NCBI GenBank assembly: GCA_018883665.1
Contig: JAHLFU010000292.1
Location: 1-16,717, forward strand
Reading direction: 5' to 3'
Length of the DNA stretch: 16,717 bases
Source: Paraprevotella stercoravium
GTDB lineage: Bacteria > Bacteroidota > Bacteroidia > Bacteroidales > Bacteroidaceae
Each line of letters begins with the position of its first letter. Position 1 is the first letter of the stretch. Positions 8,164 through 14,606 of the stretch are shown in pieces. Under the pieces are notes generated by a model that saw only the letters and a list, made by a program, of their open reading frames with translations, was not told the DNA's origin and did not search any database. Position numbers and translations under genes: made by a program.

Positions 8164-9296
8164 CATTCGATGACATAAAGGAAATGCAGATTGGCTCTAA
8201 AAAGGTCAAAGAGGCGTGGCTGAACGGCAGGCAGGTCTATCCAAGTGAAAAGCGAATCATGGACTCTCTTGTCTGCTGGTATGATATTGGCAAGCAGCAG
8301 TGCACGAACGAGAGCATGGCGGCGAATCCTGTGCTGGCTGACTTATCAGGTAACGGGCATGACATTGAGTGCTTCAATTTCGGCTGGGCTGGCATGAGTG
8401 GGATTGGAGGATATGTTTATGATAATAGCAATGTATATTCTGATTTAAACGTATTAGAAGAAAATGCGACATTCAATATTGTAAATTGGGTAGATGGTGA
8501 TCTTGCAATACAAGCTGATATCGTAACCGGTGTCAAAGGACAAATACTCAATATACACATTCCCGCATTCGATATTAAAATATCAGGAATTCCAGAAGGC
8601 TATTATTTAGGTTACAATGACGGAAGAAACAATGGAAATACGAGTGAGTGGAATTTAAATACTAACTCCGGCGATTATTACAATGGAACACATCATTTTG
8701 AAGCTCAAGATATAACTATAGAACCTTATGATGCAGAATCTACCTGCACATATACAGGATTTAGATGGACGTTAAAAGGTGGTAGTGTTGATGGTGAGGA
8801 AGTTGATGTTAAAATCGAAGTCCTTCCTCTCTATCCCAACGCCCTTGTGAGTGACGGGGTGGATGATTATGCTTATGTTGAAGGACTTCCCATATTAACT
8901 GATTATACTGTTATTGCGAAGAGAGAATGGATAAAAACCGAATATAATGATTATGCTGCATTGGCAGGAAAAAGCAAAACGTCAAGTGGTGGAGCATTTA
9001 TCTTTGAACGGAACAGTGCTAACAATGGGAAGCAACACACGTATAGTTTTGGAGTGAGTACCAATATTGATATCATCGATTCTAAAGATACATATCAAAC
9101 AAGTAATACTTATAATGGCAGCAGTATTTATAAAGGTACTTTTATAGATGATGATTGTTTAAGTCTGTTTTCAGATAGAGCAGGTTCACATCTAAGTCAA
9201 GTTGCTTTATACTCCTTCCTCCTCTTCGACCGAACTCTCACAACCGCAGAGATTGAATGGGTGAAGAAGAACATGATTGAATCGGGGGGGTGTTGA
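8160..9296 (+). CDS. LamG/concanavalin-like tail fibre protein
   Basis: A 378-residue putative receptor-binding protein. An N-terminal adaptor (residues 1-32, IGSKKVKEAWLNGRQVYPS) leads into a lectin-like beta-sandwich split by an inserted module. The first half is about 33-85 (DSLVCWYDIGKQ, LADLSGNGHDIECFNF). An AT-rich insert of about 90-215 contains FDIKISGIPEGYYLGY. The lectin fold resumes at NALVSDGVDDYAYV, and closes with LFDRTLTTAEIEWVKKN, the usual end of LamG-type domains. The frame then enters seven G residues (9284-9290) and stops at 9296. The following ORF looks like a continuation in the -1 frame and carries the same kind of module as the insert, so the intended protein may be about 500 residues. 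The start overlaps the previous stop by 4 bases (ATGA). The lectin assignment is from pattern recognition only. Confidence 0.75.
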   Translation: MTFDDIKEMQIGSKKVKEAWLNGRQVYPSEKRIMDSLVCWYDIGKQQCTNESMAANPVLADLSGNGHDIECFNFGWAGMSGIGGYVYDNSNVYSDLNVLEENATFNIVNWVDGDLAIQADIVTGVKGQILNIHIPAFDIKISGIPEGYYLGYNDGRNNGNTSEWNLNTNSGDYYNGTHHFEAQDITIEPYDAESTCTYTGFRWTLKGGSVDGEEVDVKIEVLPLYPNALVSDGVDDYAYVEGLPILTDYTVIAKREWIKTEYNDYAALAGKSKTSSGGAFIFERNSANNGKQHTYSFGVSTNIDIIDSKDTYQTSNTYNGSSIYKGTFIDDDCLSLFSDRAGSHLSQVALYSFLLFDRTLTTAEIEWVKKNMIESGGC

Positions 9297-9670
9297 AAAC
9301 GAATTGGGCTGATCGCAGTTTATATGTTTCATACGTTGGCAGTAATAAACCGGATCACCGTGCTAACGGAGAAGTAAAGTCTACAAGGATTACAATAAAA
9401 GACGCATTAAATTCGGCTTTTTTAGAAATTCTAAATGTCGAAGATTTTGTTCCTTCCTATAAGATTAAAGTAAGCGGACTTAAAAACGACATTGAATTAT
9501 GGTATAAAACAAATGAAGGTTCAGGAGATTATACATTATTGTCCATGTCAAAAGATGGCGTTTATACTCTCCCAAAAGTTATTGGCAACAATAATCATTA
9601 TGTAGGATTTCGATTCAACAAAGCCTTTGAGAACGAAAACATAGTGATACAACAATTATTAAGCGAATAG
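9290..9670 (+). CDS. Fibre C-terminal module, possibly frameshifted continuation of upstream gene
   Basis: A 126-residue frame from GTG 9290 (or TTG 9293) that overlaps the end of the LamG-like fibre gene. It carries the pattern YKIKVSGLKN ... DGVYTLP ... YVGFRFNKAF ... IVIQQL. This parallels the module inserted in the upstream protein (FDIKISGIPE ... YTGFRWTLKG ... VDVKIEVL), so the two look homologous. No convincing ribosome site precedes the non-ATG start. Either translation reinitiates at the overlapping TTGA, or ribosomes or polymerase slip in the G7 tract, since -1 slippage or an eighth G joins the frames exactly. A fixed mutation or sequencing error in the tract is also possible. It is AT-rich like the upstream insert. 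The role is inferred to be a binding tip. Confidence 0.6.
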   Translation: MLKTNWADRSLYVSYVGSNKPDHRANGEVKSTRITIKDALNSAFLEILNVEDFVPSYKIKVSGLKNDIELWYKTNEGSGDYTLLSMSKDGVYTLPKVIGNNNHYVGFRFNKAFENENIVIQQLLSE

Positions 9671-9673
9671 ATT

Positions 9674-10375
9674 ATGAATTACACAGTAGTGACAAAAGAA
9701 TGGCTGGCGGCAAGGAACATCCTGCCTCTGCCTACAATGAGAAAAAGCAAGGACGGAACGAAATACCTTGCGCACGAGGATTTCTTTAACGCTTTCAAGA
9801 CAAAGAATGAAGAGGATGAAGAAGCATTGGAAGGTCTCACGCTCTACCCGCACAACAGCAATGAACTGAATGAACTGCTTGCTTCGGATGAATGGACTTG
9901 GGATGAAGCTGGTACTCCAATTGAAAGCCAGGATTATATTCAAGTAGCAGCCGTTAAGAATCTTATGGCAGCGACTAAGGCAGGAATACAGACCATGAAT
10001 CTCAGCAATTCTGAAATACATAAGGTTGTTGATGTACTTCCTGCTTGGGAAGAGTATATTGGCAAGAAAATGGCTAAGGGAACCAAATTCAGATACAATG
10101 GAAAGCCTTATGTCTGCATTCAGACGGTTAATCCCGTTCTTGAGATATATCCTCCCAGTGACGGAACCAAAGCTAATTATGGTTTGATTTCAGAGCATGA
10201 CGGTACTCTTGCTGACCCTATACCTTACGAAAGGAATATGGTTCTTGAGAAAGGTAAATACTATACGCAATACGGAGTGACATACAAGTGCGTGACCGAC
10301 TCTATCGTAGGTTACGATGCTGACCTGACGGAACTGCTGTCGCTGCTGGAAAAGGTGGAAGGGGGTGAAGCATGA
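9674..10375 (+). CDS. Tail-associated protein with carbohydrate-binding-like modules
   Basis: A 233-residue protein without signal peptide or membrane segments. Residues 1-125 are mixed and acidic (EEDEEALEG). Residues about 128-174 resemble a small chitin-binding (CBM5/12-like) fold: a Trp (LPAWEEYIG), KGTKFRYNGKPYVCIQ and then PPSDGTKANYG. A second similar half follows at about 190-208 (LEKGKYYTQYGVTYKCVTDS). Such modules often bind sugars on phage fibres or lysis enzymes. It starts 3 bases after the preceding frame's stop and its own stop overlaps the endolysin ATG (ATGA), so it is co-translated with the amidase. It could be a cell-wall-binding accessory to the endolysin as easily as a tail protein. 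The fold assignment is tentative. Confidence 0.7.
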   Translation: MNYTVVTKEWLAARNILPLPTMRKSKDGTKYLAHEDFFNAFKTKNEEDEEALEGLTLYPHNSNELNELLASDEWTWDEAGTPIESQDYIQVAAVKNLMAATKAGIQTMNLSNSEIHKVVDVLPAWEEYIGKKMAKGTKFRYNGKPYVCIQTVNPVLEIYPPSDGTKANYGLISEHDGTLADPIPYERNMVLEKGKYYTQYGVTYKCVTDSIVGYDADLTELLSLLEKVEGGEA

Positions 10376-10815
10376 GAGATATTAAGTACATAGCCGTCCA
10401 TTGCACGGCGGGAAGGCAGACGCAGACAATTACTGACCTTCAGGCGGAGTTCCGCCGCAAAGGCTGGAAGAATCCGGGCTACCATTACGTAGTGGCTCCG
10501 GACGGGAATATTACACAGTTACTCGACGAAGACAGGGTGAGCAACGGGGTGAAAGGCTTCAACAGTGTATCGGTGAACGTAGCCTATATCGGTGGTATCG
10601 ATTCCAACGGGAAAGGCGTGGATAACCGCACGGAGGCCCAGAAAAAGGCGTTACGCCAATTGCTTGGCAACCTGAAGAAGAAATACCCGGCAGCAGTGAT
10701 TCTGGGACACCGGGACTTTTCGCCCGATAAGAACGGCAACGGTGTTGTCGACAGCTGGGAGCGGATAAAGGAGTGCCCGTGCTTTGATGCCAAGATTGAA
10801 TATAAAGACCTATAA
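10372..10815 (+). CDS. Phage endolysin, N-acetylmuramoyl-L-alanine amidase (T7 lysozyme type)
   Basis: A 147-residue single-domain Amidase_2 enzyme that cleaves the MurNAc-L-Ala bond of peptidoglycan. Zinc ligands match T7 lysozyme: H10 in AVHCTAG, H113 in LGHRDF and C135 in KECPCFD, with the catalytic Lys at K133 and the GYHYV strand (36-40) holding the usual aromatic position. DRV-SNGVKGFNSVSVNVAYIG is the typical amidase core. There is no signal peptide, so release to the periplasm needs a holin, consistent with the upstream holin-like gene. Its start overlaps the preceding stop by 4 bases. The GHRDFSPDKNGNGVVDSWERIKECP end is the form common in Bacteroidales prophages. The length fits the family, so it appears complete. 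Confidence 0.93.
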   Translation: MRDIKYIAVHCTAGRQTQTITDLQAEFRRKGWKNPGYHYVVAPDGNITQLLDEDRVSNGVKGFNSVSVNVAYIGGIDSNGKGVDNRTEAQKKALRQLLGNLKKKYPAAVILGHRDFSPDKNGNGVVDSWERIKECPCFDAKIEYKDL

Positions 10816-10848
10816 TAAAATCCGCAGACGGGATTCAGGGAAGCGTTC

Positions 10849-10881
10849 TTTGACTTGTTGGGTACACCGCTTATAATGTTG
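10849..10881 (+). promoter_or_regulatory. Candidate upstream promoter of the Ntn-hydrolase unit
   Basis: TTTG at 10849-10852 and TAATGTTG at 10874-10881 (one mismatch to TAnnTTTG), 21 bases apart, fit the Bacteroidales sigma factor consensus. The same stretch also reads TTGACT-16-TATAAT (10850-10877), a near-perfect sigma70-type promoter. A 6-bp inverted repeat (TGTTGT/ACAACA, 10877-10895) lies over its start region and could be an operator. Confidence 0.4.
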
Positions 10882-10914
10882 TGCAACATACAACAATAAC
10901 AAATAACATTCGAA

Positions 10915-10934
10915 ATTTGGCAATTAGGCCAAAT
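10915..10934. promoter_or_regulatory. Perfect palindrome over the -33 element (possible operator)
   Basis: ATTTGGC (10915-10921) and GCCAAAT (10928-10934) form a perfect 7-bp inverted repeat with a 6-base spacer, covering the -33 TTTG. This is where a repressor would block the promoter. As RNA from the endolysin side it could also form a short hairpin, but no T-tract follows. Confidence 0.4.
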
Positions 10935-10947
10935 ATTTCCATATTTG
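10916..10947 (+). promoter_or_regulatory. Bacteroidales-type promoter of the Ntn-hydrolase unit
   Basis: TTTG at 10916-10919 and CATATTTG at 10940-10947 (7 of 8 to TAnnTTTG) are 20 bases apart, the expected spacing for the -33/-7 elements. Transcription would start near 10954, leaving a leader of about 87 bases before ATG 11041. It gives the AT-rich unit a supply of transcript independent of the late operon. Confidence 0.5.
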
Positions 10948-11040
10948 CACCGAAATAGGACTAAGAATTGTTTTCCATGGATAAGCACGAAGCGTAATGC
11001 GGATGTTTTTTCATGGGATTTTTTTATATACTAAGTAAAT

Positions 11041-12321
11041 ATGACTGCTATCGTTGGAGTGTTGAATAAACATGCTGTTGCTATTGCAGCAGACAGTGCT
11101 GTTACTGTTAATGTGTCATCCGGACATAAAGTATTGAACTCGGCCAATAAAATCATCACCTTATCAAAACTGCATCCTATCGCAGTTATGATTTATAGTT
11201 CCGCGTCGTTTATGGGTACTCCGTGGGACTTAATAATTAAACTATATCGTAATGAACTGCAGGATAAGGAGAAATCTTCCATAAAAGGTTATGTTGAGGA
11301 TTTCATTTTATTCTTGAAGAGAAAACAATTTTTCTGTTCTGACAAAAATCAAACGGATGCTTTGTGTTATTACGCCTCTGTCTATTATAAAAAGATTGAA
11401 GAAGAGTCTTTATTGGAAATAGGAGAAAATATTACAGATGACAACAAGCCCTTTTTGTTAAAGACTATAAAGGAGAAGATGTTAAGCAACAAGATGTTTT
11501 TTGAAAAACAAAATCAATGTGAAGGTCTTGCGTCTTATACGTTTAAGCAGTTTAATTCATATGTTGGAGATATTTTTAAAGGGCTAAGAGATTATATAGT
11601 AAATAAAACAGGAGCACCGGAAGAGTTTTTTGAAATTTTAAAAGAGTCTTTTTTTGCTCTTCTCAAATCGGAAATAAATTTGCCCTCATATACCGGATTA
11701 GTTTTTGTTGGATATGGTAAAGACGATATCTATCCTTCCCTTTTGCCGATAAATATATCATTGGCATTTGACAATGTGGTGAAATACTCGATTGATATGG
11801 AATCGAGCACTGTGATAGGGGAAGACAACGCTGCGGCAATTTGTCCGTTCGCACAGACGGATGTGATAGAAACAGTTCTGACAGGGATTGATCCGTTGCT
11901 GAACAAGTCGATTGAAAATCTATTTATCAAGTCGTTGGAAGCTTATTCGAAGTTATTGAAAACATATATAGAATCTACAACAAATGATGTTTCATTGCTA
12001 AAAAGGATAGATAGTATAGATATTCCGAGCATTGGAAATATTTTTAATGATGCGATACAACAATTGATAAGCAAACAATATATTGCCCCGCTTGTTGATA
12101 CTGTAGCTTATCTAGAGAAAGAAGACATGGCAGATATGGCAGAAAGTTTAATATCATTGACCTATCTGAAACGGAGAATGACTTCTTCAGAAGAGAGCGT
12201 GGGAGGACCGGTAGATGTTGCAATTATATCGAAAACAGATGGTGTCATTTGGATAAAAAGAAAACATTACTTTAAACCGGAATTGAATCATCACTTTTTT
12301 GATAACTACTATAAATTTTAG
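11041..12321 (+). CDS. Proteasome/HslV-like Ntn-hydrolase cargo protein
   Basis: A 426-residue protein whose N terminus, MTAIVGVLNKHAVAIAADSA, follows the proteasome beta/HslV pattern. Thr2 becomes residue 1 once Met is removed, and Asp18 then sits exactly at position 17. Lys37 in ANKIITL aligns with catalytic Lys33 of HslV, allowing 3 extra residues. HPIAVMIYSS follows where family members have a strand and turn. Residues about 80-210 are an AT-rich helical insertion. The fold appears to resume at about 219 (YTGLVFVGYGKDDIYPSL), and the C terminus has ESVGGPVDVAIIS..DGVIWIKRK. It is about twice the size of HslV, and no HslU-like ATPase is nearby. Known family chemistry is N-terminal-nucleophile amide hydrolysis; the substrate is unknown. 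It has its own promoter region and a partner ORF 3 bases downstream, then a terminator, and sits between endolysin and spanin. I infer a prophage moron, possibly for host protection or phage exclusion. Confidence 0.75.
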   Translation: MTAIVGVLNKHAVAIAADSAVTVNVSSGHKVLNSANKIITLSKLHPIAVMIYSSASFMGTPWDLIIKLYRNELQDKEKSSIKGYVEDFILFLKRKQFFCSDKNQTDALCYYASVYYKKIEEESLLEIGENITDDNKPFLLKTIKEKMLSNKMFFEKQNQCEGLASYTFKQFNSYVGDIFKGLRDYIVNKTGAPEEFFEILKESFFALLKSEINLPSYTGLVFVGYGKDDIYPSLLPINISLAFDNVVKYSIDMESSTVIGEDNAAAICPFAQTDVIETVLTGIDPLLNKSIENLFIKSLEAYSKLLKTYIESTTNDVSLLKRIDSIDIPSIGNIFNDAIQQLISKQYIAPLVDTVAYLEKEDMADMAESLISLTYLKRRMTSSEESVGGPVDVAIISKTDGVIWIKRKHYFKPELNHHFFDNYYKF

Positions 12322-12324
12322 GTT

Positions 12325-12525
12325 ATGGAAACATGGTATAATAAGAAAGGAATATCGGGTATGCAAGTCGGACATGCCTGCAACATATACGATGTAAACG
12401 AGGAAACTTCTATAGATGATGAAATCAATTCAATTCTAAAAGAAGCGGAAGAAAGAATGTTGCGGGAATTTTCAGAACAGTTAAAACCAAAGAAAGATAA
12501 TGAAACTCATGTCGTTTCCTTATAG
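12325..12525 (+). CDS. Small acidic partner ORF of the Ntn-hydrolase
   Basis: A 66-residue ORF starting 3 bases after the Ntn-hydrolase stop and ending 22 bases before the terminator stem. The second half is a charged amphipathic helix (INSILKEAEERMLREFSEQL) ending in a basic/polar tail. There is no signal peptide or membrane segment. ATG 12361, preceded by AAGGA at 12347-12351, is an alternative start that gives a 54-residue protein beginning MQVGHACNIYDV. Tight coupling suggests it works with the hydrolase, as inhibitor, adaptor or substrate; nothing in the sequence decides between these. I do not recognise the family. Confidence 0.6.
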   Translation: METWYNKKGISGMQVGHACNIYDVNEETSIDDEINSILKEAEERMLREFSEQLKPKKDNETHVVSL

Positions 12526-12547
12526 AAGATGACATAAACGAACAGAA

Positions 12548-12579
12548 GGCGGTGCACTCAACAGGGTCACCGCTTTTTT
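12548..12579 (+). terminator. Rho-independent terminator after the Ntn-hydrolase unit
   Basis: GCGGTG (12549-12554) pairs with CACCGC (12568-12573) around a 13-base loop, followed at once by six T. It ends the cargo unit 29 bases before the spanin start. Confidence 0.8.
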
Positions 12580-12608
12580 GTTTCCCGCCCGCCCAAACAA
12601 GGCAGACA

Positions 12609-13022
12609 ATGGTAAAGAAATATGTAATATTCATCTATTTCCTGGCAATGCTTGTATTGCTTGCCATGGCGGTCACATCGTGCCGGAGCGTCCGGTATGT
12701 TCCGGTGGAGACGGTAAAGCACGATTCGGTATACTTCAACAAGGTTGTCCGTGACAGCATCCACGTGAAGGACAGCGTGCTGGTGATTGTGAAGGGAGAC
12801 ACGGTGATTGAGTTCCGGTACAAGTACGTTTACCGGGACAAGGCAAAGACGGACACGTTATATGTCAACCGGACGGACACCATCCGTGTCCCCTACCCTG
12901 TGGAAGCCAGGCTGACCAAGTGGCAGCAGTTCAAGATGGAGGCTGGAGGGTATGCGATAGCACTCGCCGTTATCCTTGTAATTGCTGTGGCAGGATACTT
13001 TGTGATGAAAATCAGGAAATAA
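12609..13022 (+). CDS. Candidate unimolecular spanin (lipoprotein with C-terminal membrane anchor)
   Basis: A 137-residue protein. The N-terminal signal (VKKYVIFIYFLAMLVLLAMA) ends in the lipobox-like AVTSC, with Cys25 the likely lipidated residue. Residues about 26-105 form a beta-rich periplasmic linker with repeated short strands (VRYVPVETV, DSVYFNKVVRDSIHV, DTVIEFRYKYVYRD, DTLYVNRTDTIRV). Residues about 113-132 are a hydrophobic helix (YAIALAVILVIAVAGYFVM) with a basic cytoplasmic end. Outer-membrane lipid anchor plus inner-membrane helix on one chain is the layout of T1 gp11-type u-spanins, which fuse the two membranes in the last step of lysis. I use ATG 12609 because the longer frame from 12552 would run through the terminator and spoil the signal peptide. 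Gene position after the endolysin fits, although the cargo unit now separates them. The spanin role is inferred from topology. Confidence 0.75.
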   Translation: MVKKYVIFIYFLAMLVLLAMAVTSCRSVRYVPVETVKHDSVYFNKVVRDSIHVKDSVLVIVKGDTVIEFRYKYVYRDKAKTDTLYVNRTDTIRVPYPVEARLTKWQQFKMEAGGYAIALAVILVIAVAGYFVMKIRK

Positions 13023-13024
13023 CA

Positions 13025-13187
13025 ATGCCGGACGTAAAGGGACGTTTTTTTATCAGCAGGCAAGGGAGTAATACGCTTTGTGATTCCGAACAACCCGATA
13101 ACAGGGCTGTTGTTCGGCGATACCGGAGCAATACGGATTACGGAAGAGGATTTGAAAGAGTTGAAGGATATAATAATATGCCAGTAA
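13025..13187 (+). pseudogene. Small phage ORF apparently frameshifted in a T7 run
   Basis: ATG 13025 lies 2 bases after the spanin stop and reads MPDVKGRF before a run of seven T (13045-13051). Beyond it, the protein-like reading is in another frame: GVIRFVIPNNPITG, LLFGDTGAIRITEEDLKELK and a stop at 13185-13187. Removing one T joins them into a plausible 53-residue protein. The uninterrupted frame (13025-13216, 63 aa) is rich in Arg/Asn and lacks protein-like periodicity. It may be a fixed mutation, slippage regulation or a sequencing error. The function is unknown. Confidence 0.55.
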
Positions 13188-13232
13188 TCCCTATTCATAA
13201 TCGTTCGTTGCATTAAAGCAAGCGAACTGCAA

Positions 13233-13260
13233 AAGCCGGAGAAACTTTATCCTCCGGCTT
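13233..13260. terminator. Hairpin ending the late operon
   Basis: AAGCCGGAG (13233-13241) pairs perfectly with CTCCGGCTT (13252-13260) around a 10-base loop. The 5' side is flanked by A residues, but no long T run follows on the plus strand. It is probably the end of rightward late transcription, and may also act on leftward integrase read-through. Confidence 0.6.
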
Positions 13261-13317
13261 ATATCAACTAACTTTTAGTTATAGAAATTTCGCTTTATCA
13301 GTACAGGAAACTCCAAC

Positions 13318-13345
13318 CGGAACTACAAATCTGGAAGTAGTTCCG
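13318..13345 (-). terminator. Hairpin just downstream of the integrase stop
   Basis: CGGAACTAC (13318-13326) and GTAGTTCCG (13337-13345) form a perfect 9-bp inverted repeat with a 10-base loop, 6 bases beyond the integrase stop on the minus strand. No clear U-tract follows, so it may be a transcript-stabilising hairpin or a protein-binding site and not a true terminator. Confidence 0.5.
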
Positions 13346-13351
13346 TACAAA

Positions 13352-14569
13352 TCAGTTACTTTTTTCACATGAAAACATATACTCTAACAATCTGAAATTC
13401 GCTTCATTAATAGGACTGAAGTCTTTCTTTATATAAAGGTCAGTAACTTTCATGGACAAGTCTGTATGGCATAACATTTCATTAACCGTCCATTTGTCTA
13501 TTCTAACATCATTTATCGCTATCGTAGCCATTGAATGCCGGGCTGAATAAAATTGAAGGTTTTCAATTCCAAGCTCCTTCCCTATTTCTTTCAACCCTAT
13601 ATTAATTGAACGGTTAAAATCTGCCATAGAGGAAAAGCGTTTATGAAAATTAAAAACTCTATCCTCCCCTCTGTATTTGTCAACCAACTCCTTAATCATA
13701 GGATGTACTCTGACAACCATTTTGGCGTGGTCATTTCTTCTGTCTTTTGTTTTTGTACGGCAATAAGTGATATATTCACCGTCATATTCCGTGGCGTTGT
13801 ACAAGTCGGCAGAGTTCATTCCCATAAGGCAGAACGACAATTTAAAGCAGTCCAAAGCCAAATCACGGCGGCATTGTTTCCCCTTCACCTTTATGCCCGA
13901 ATGCGGCAAGGCAAAAATCCGCCGTACGTCATCAACAGTTAACGCACGCTTCTCAGCAACGTTCATTTTAGGAGGTTTATATTTTGAAAGGCTGTTCTTA
14001 ACTCTAATAATGTCATTATCCTCATCGTTGTAATAATCCCTTGCTTCGTTGAATAATTTGACTATTTTTGATATATACAGTGATTTTGCCCTCTCTTTCC
14101 CTGAAAGAAAGTCCTCGTATGCTTTCATCGTCTTCACAGTTATCTCGCTGCAATAAATAATGCTTCTTCCCATAAATAGGCAGAAAGAGTTCAATGCACT
14201 GCGGTAGTTCTTCAACCCTTTCAGTTCGCTGTGCTTGTCAAACCATTTATGCGAAAACTCCACAAAATCAATTTCAGACTTATTCCCTTTATCAGATTTC
14301 ATAACCTCAATGATGGAATCTATGTCCATATCGTTCACCTCAAGAAAAAGCCCGTCTATCTTTTTTCTGTATTCTCTTATAAGCATATCGCACCTATCGA
14401 GAATCTGTTGGTTCTTTATCTTGAAACTTGCGGTAAGGTCTTTTTTCGTTACATACATTGTTGTGGAAAGATACCTTGTCTTTCTGTCATGCGTGAATCT
14501 TATCGTTACATTCCATGTTTTATCTTCACGCTGCCTGTCTTTAAATATTGTCGGTTTAAACGTAGCCAT
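13352..14569 (-). CDS. int: Tyrosine-recombinase prophage integrase
   Basis: A 405-residue site-specific recombinase. An N-terminal arm-binding beta domain (residues 1-70, TWNVTIRFTHDRKTRYLSTT) is followed by a SAM-like core-binding domain (about 105-195) and the catalytic domain (about 215-400). Visible catalytic signs are YCRTKT (active-site basic strand), FYSARHSMAT with R344, then CH at 368 and nucleophile Y379 in VTDLYIK. Two canonical residues differ: the usual Arg in the first box is Met/Gly-containing (FCLMGMNSADLY) and the first His of HxxR is Tyr. Both variants are familiar in Bacteroidetes integrases, so I expect it to be active. It is transcribed leftward, opposite to the late genes, with its 5' end 165 bases from tRNA-Gly, the typical site of tRNA-targeting phages. 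An excisionase is not visible in the window. Confidence 0.95.
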   Translation of the reverse strand: MATFKPTIFKDRQREDKTWNVTIRFTHDRKTRYLSTTMYVTKKDLTASFKIKNQQILDRCDMLIREYRKKIDGLFLEVNDMDIDSIIEVMKSDKGNKSEIDFVEFSHKWFDKHSELKGLKNYRSALNSFCLFMGRSIIYCSEITVKTMKAYEDFLSGKERAKSLYISKIVKLFNEARDYYNDEDNDIIRVKNSLSKYKPPKMNVAEKRALTVDDVRRIFALPHSGIKVKGKQCRRDLALDCFKLSFCLMGMNSADLYNATEYDGEYITYCRTKTKDRRNDHAKMVVRVHPMIKELVDKYRGEDRVFNFHKRFSSMADFNRSINIGLKEIGKELGIENLQFYSARHSMATIAINDVRIDKWTVNEMLCHTDLSMKVTDLYIKKDFSPINEANFRLLEYMFSCEKSN

Positions 14570-14606
14570 ATCGATAAGTTAAAACAATGCTAAAACATTT
14601 TACAGT

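Noticed and set aside
1..10375. Diversity-generating retroelement acting on the tail genes
   Set aside because: No reverse transcriptase and no template/variable repeat pair with adenine-specific differences is visible in the window; it could only be excluded fully with flanking sequence.
12552..12608. N-terminal extension of the spanin from ATG 12552
   Set aside because: It would translate the terminator stem and T-tract and put 19 residues before an otherwise complete lipoprotein signal.
13269..13281. TAACT-TTT-AGTTA small inverted repeat
   Set aside because: The arms are only 5 bp in an AT-rich stretch, easily due to chance.
13643..14593. Several plus-strand frames opposite the integrase gene
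   Set aside because: The integrase shows full recombinase motifs on the minus strand; the opposing frames have no recognisable protein pattern.
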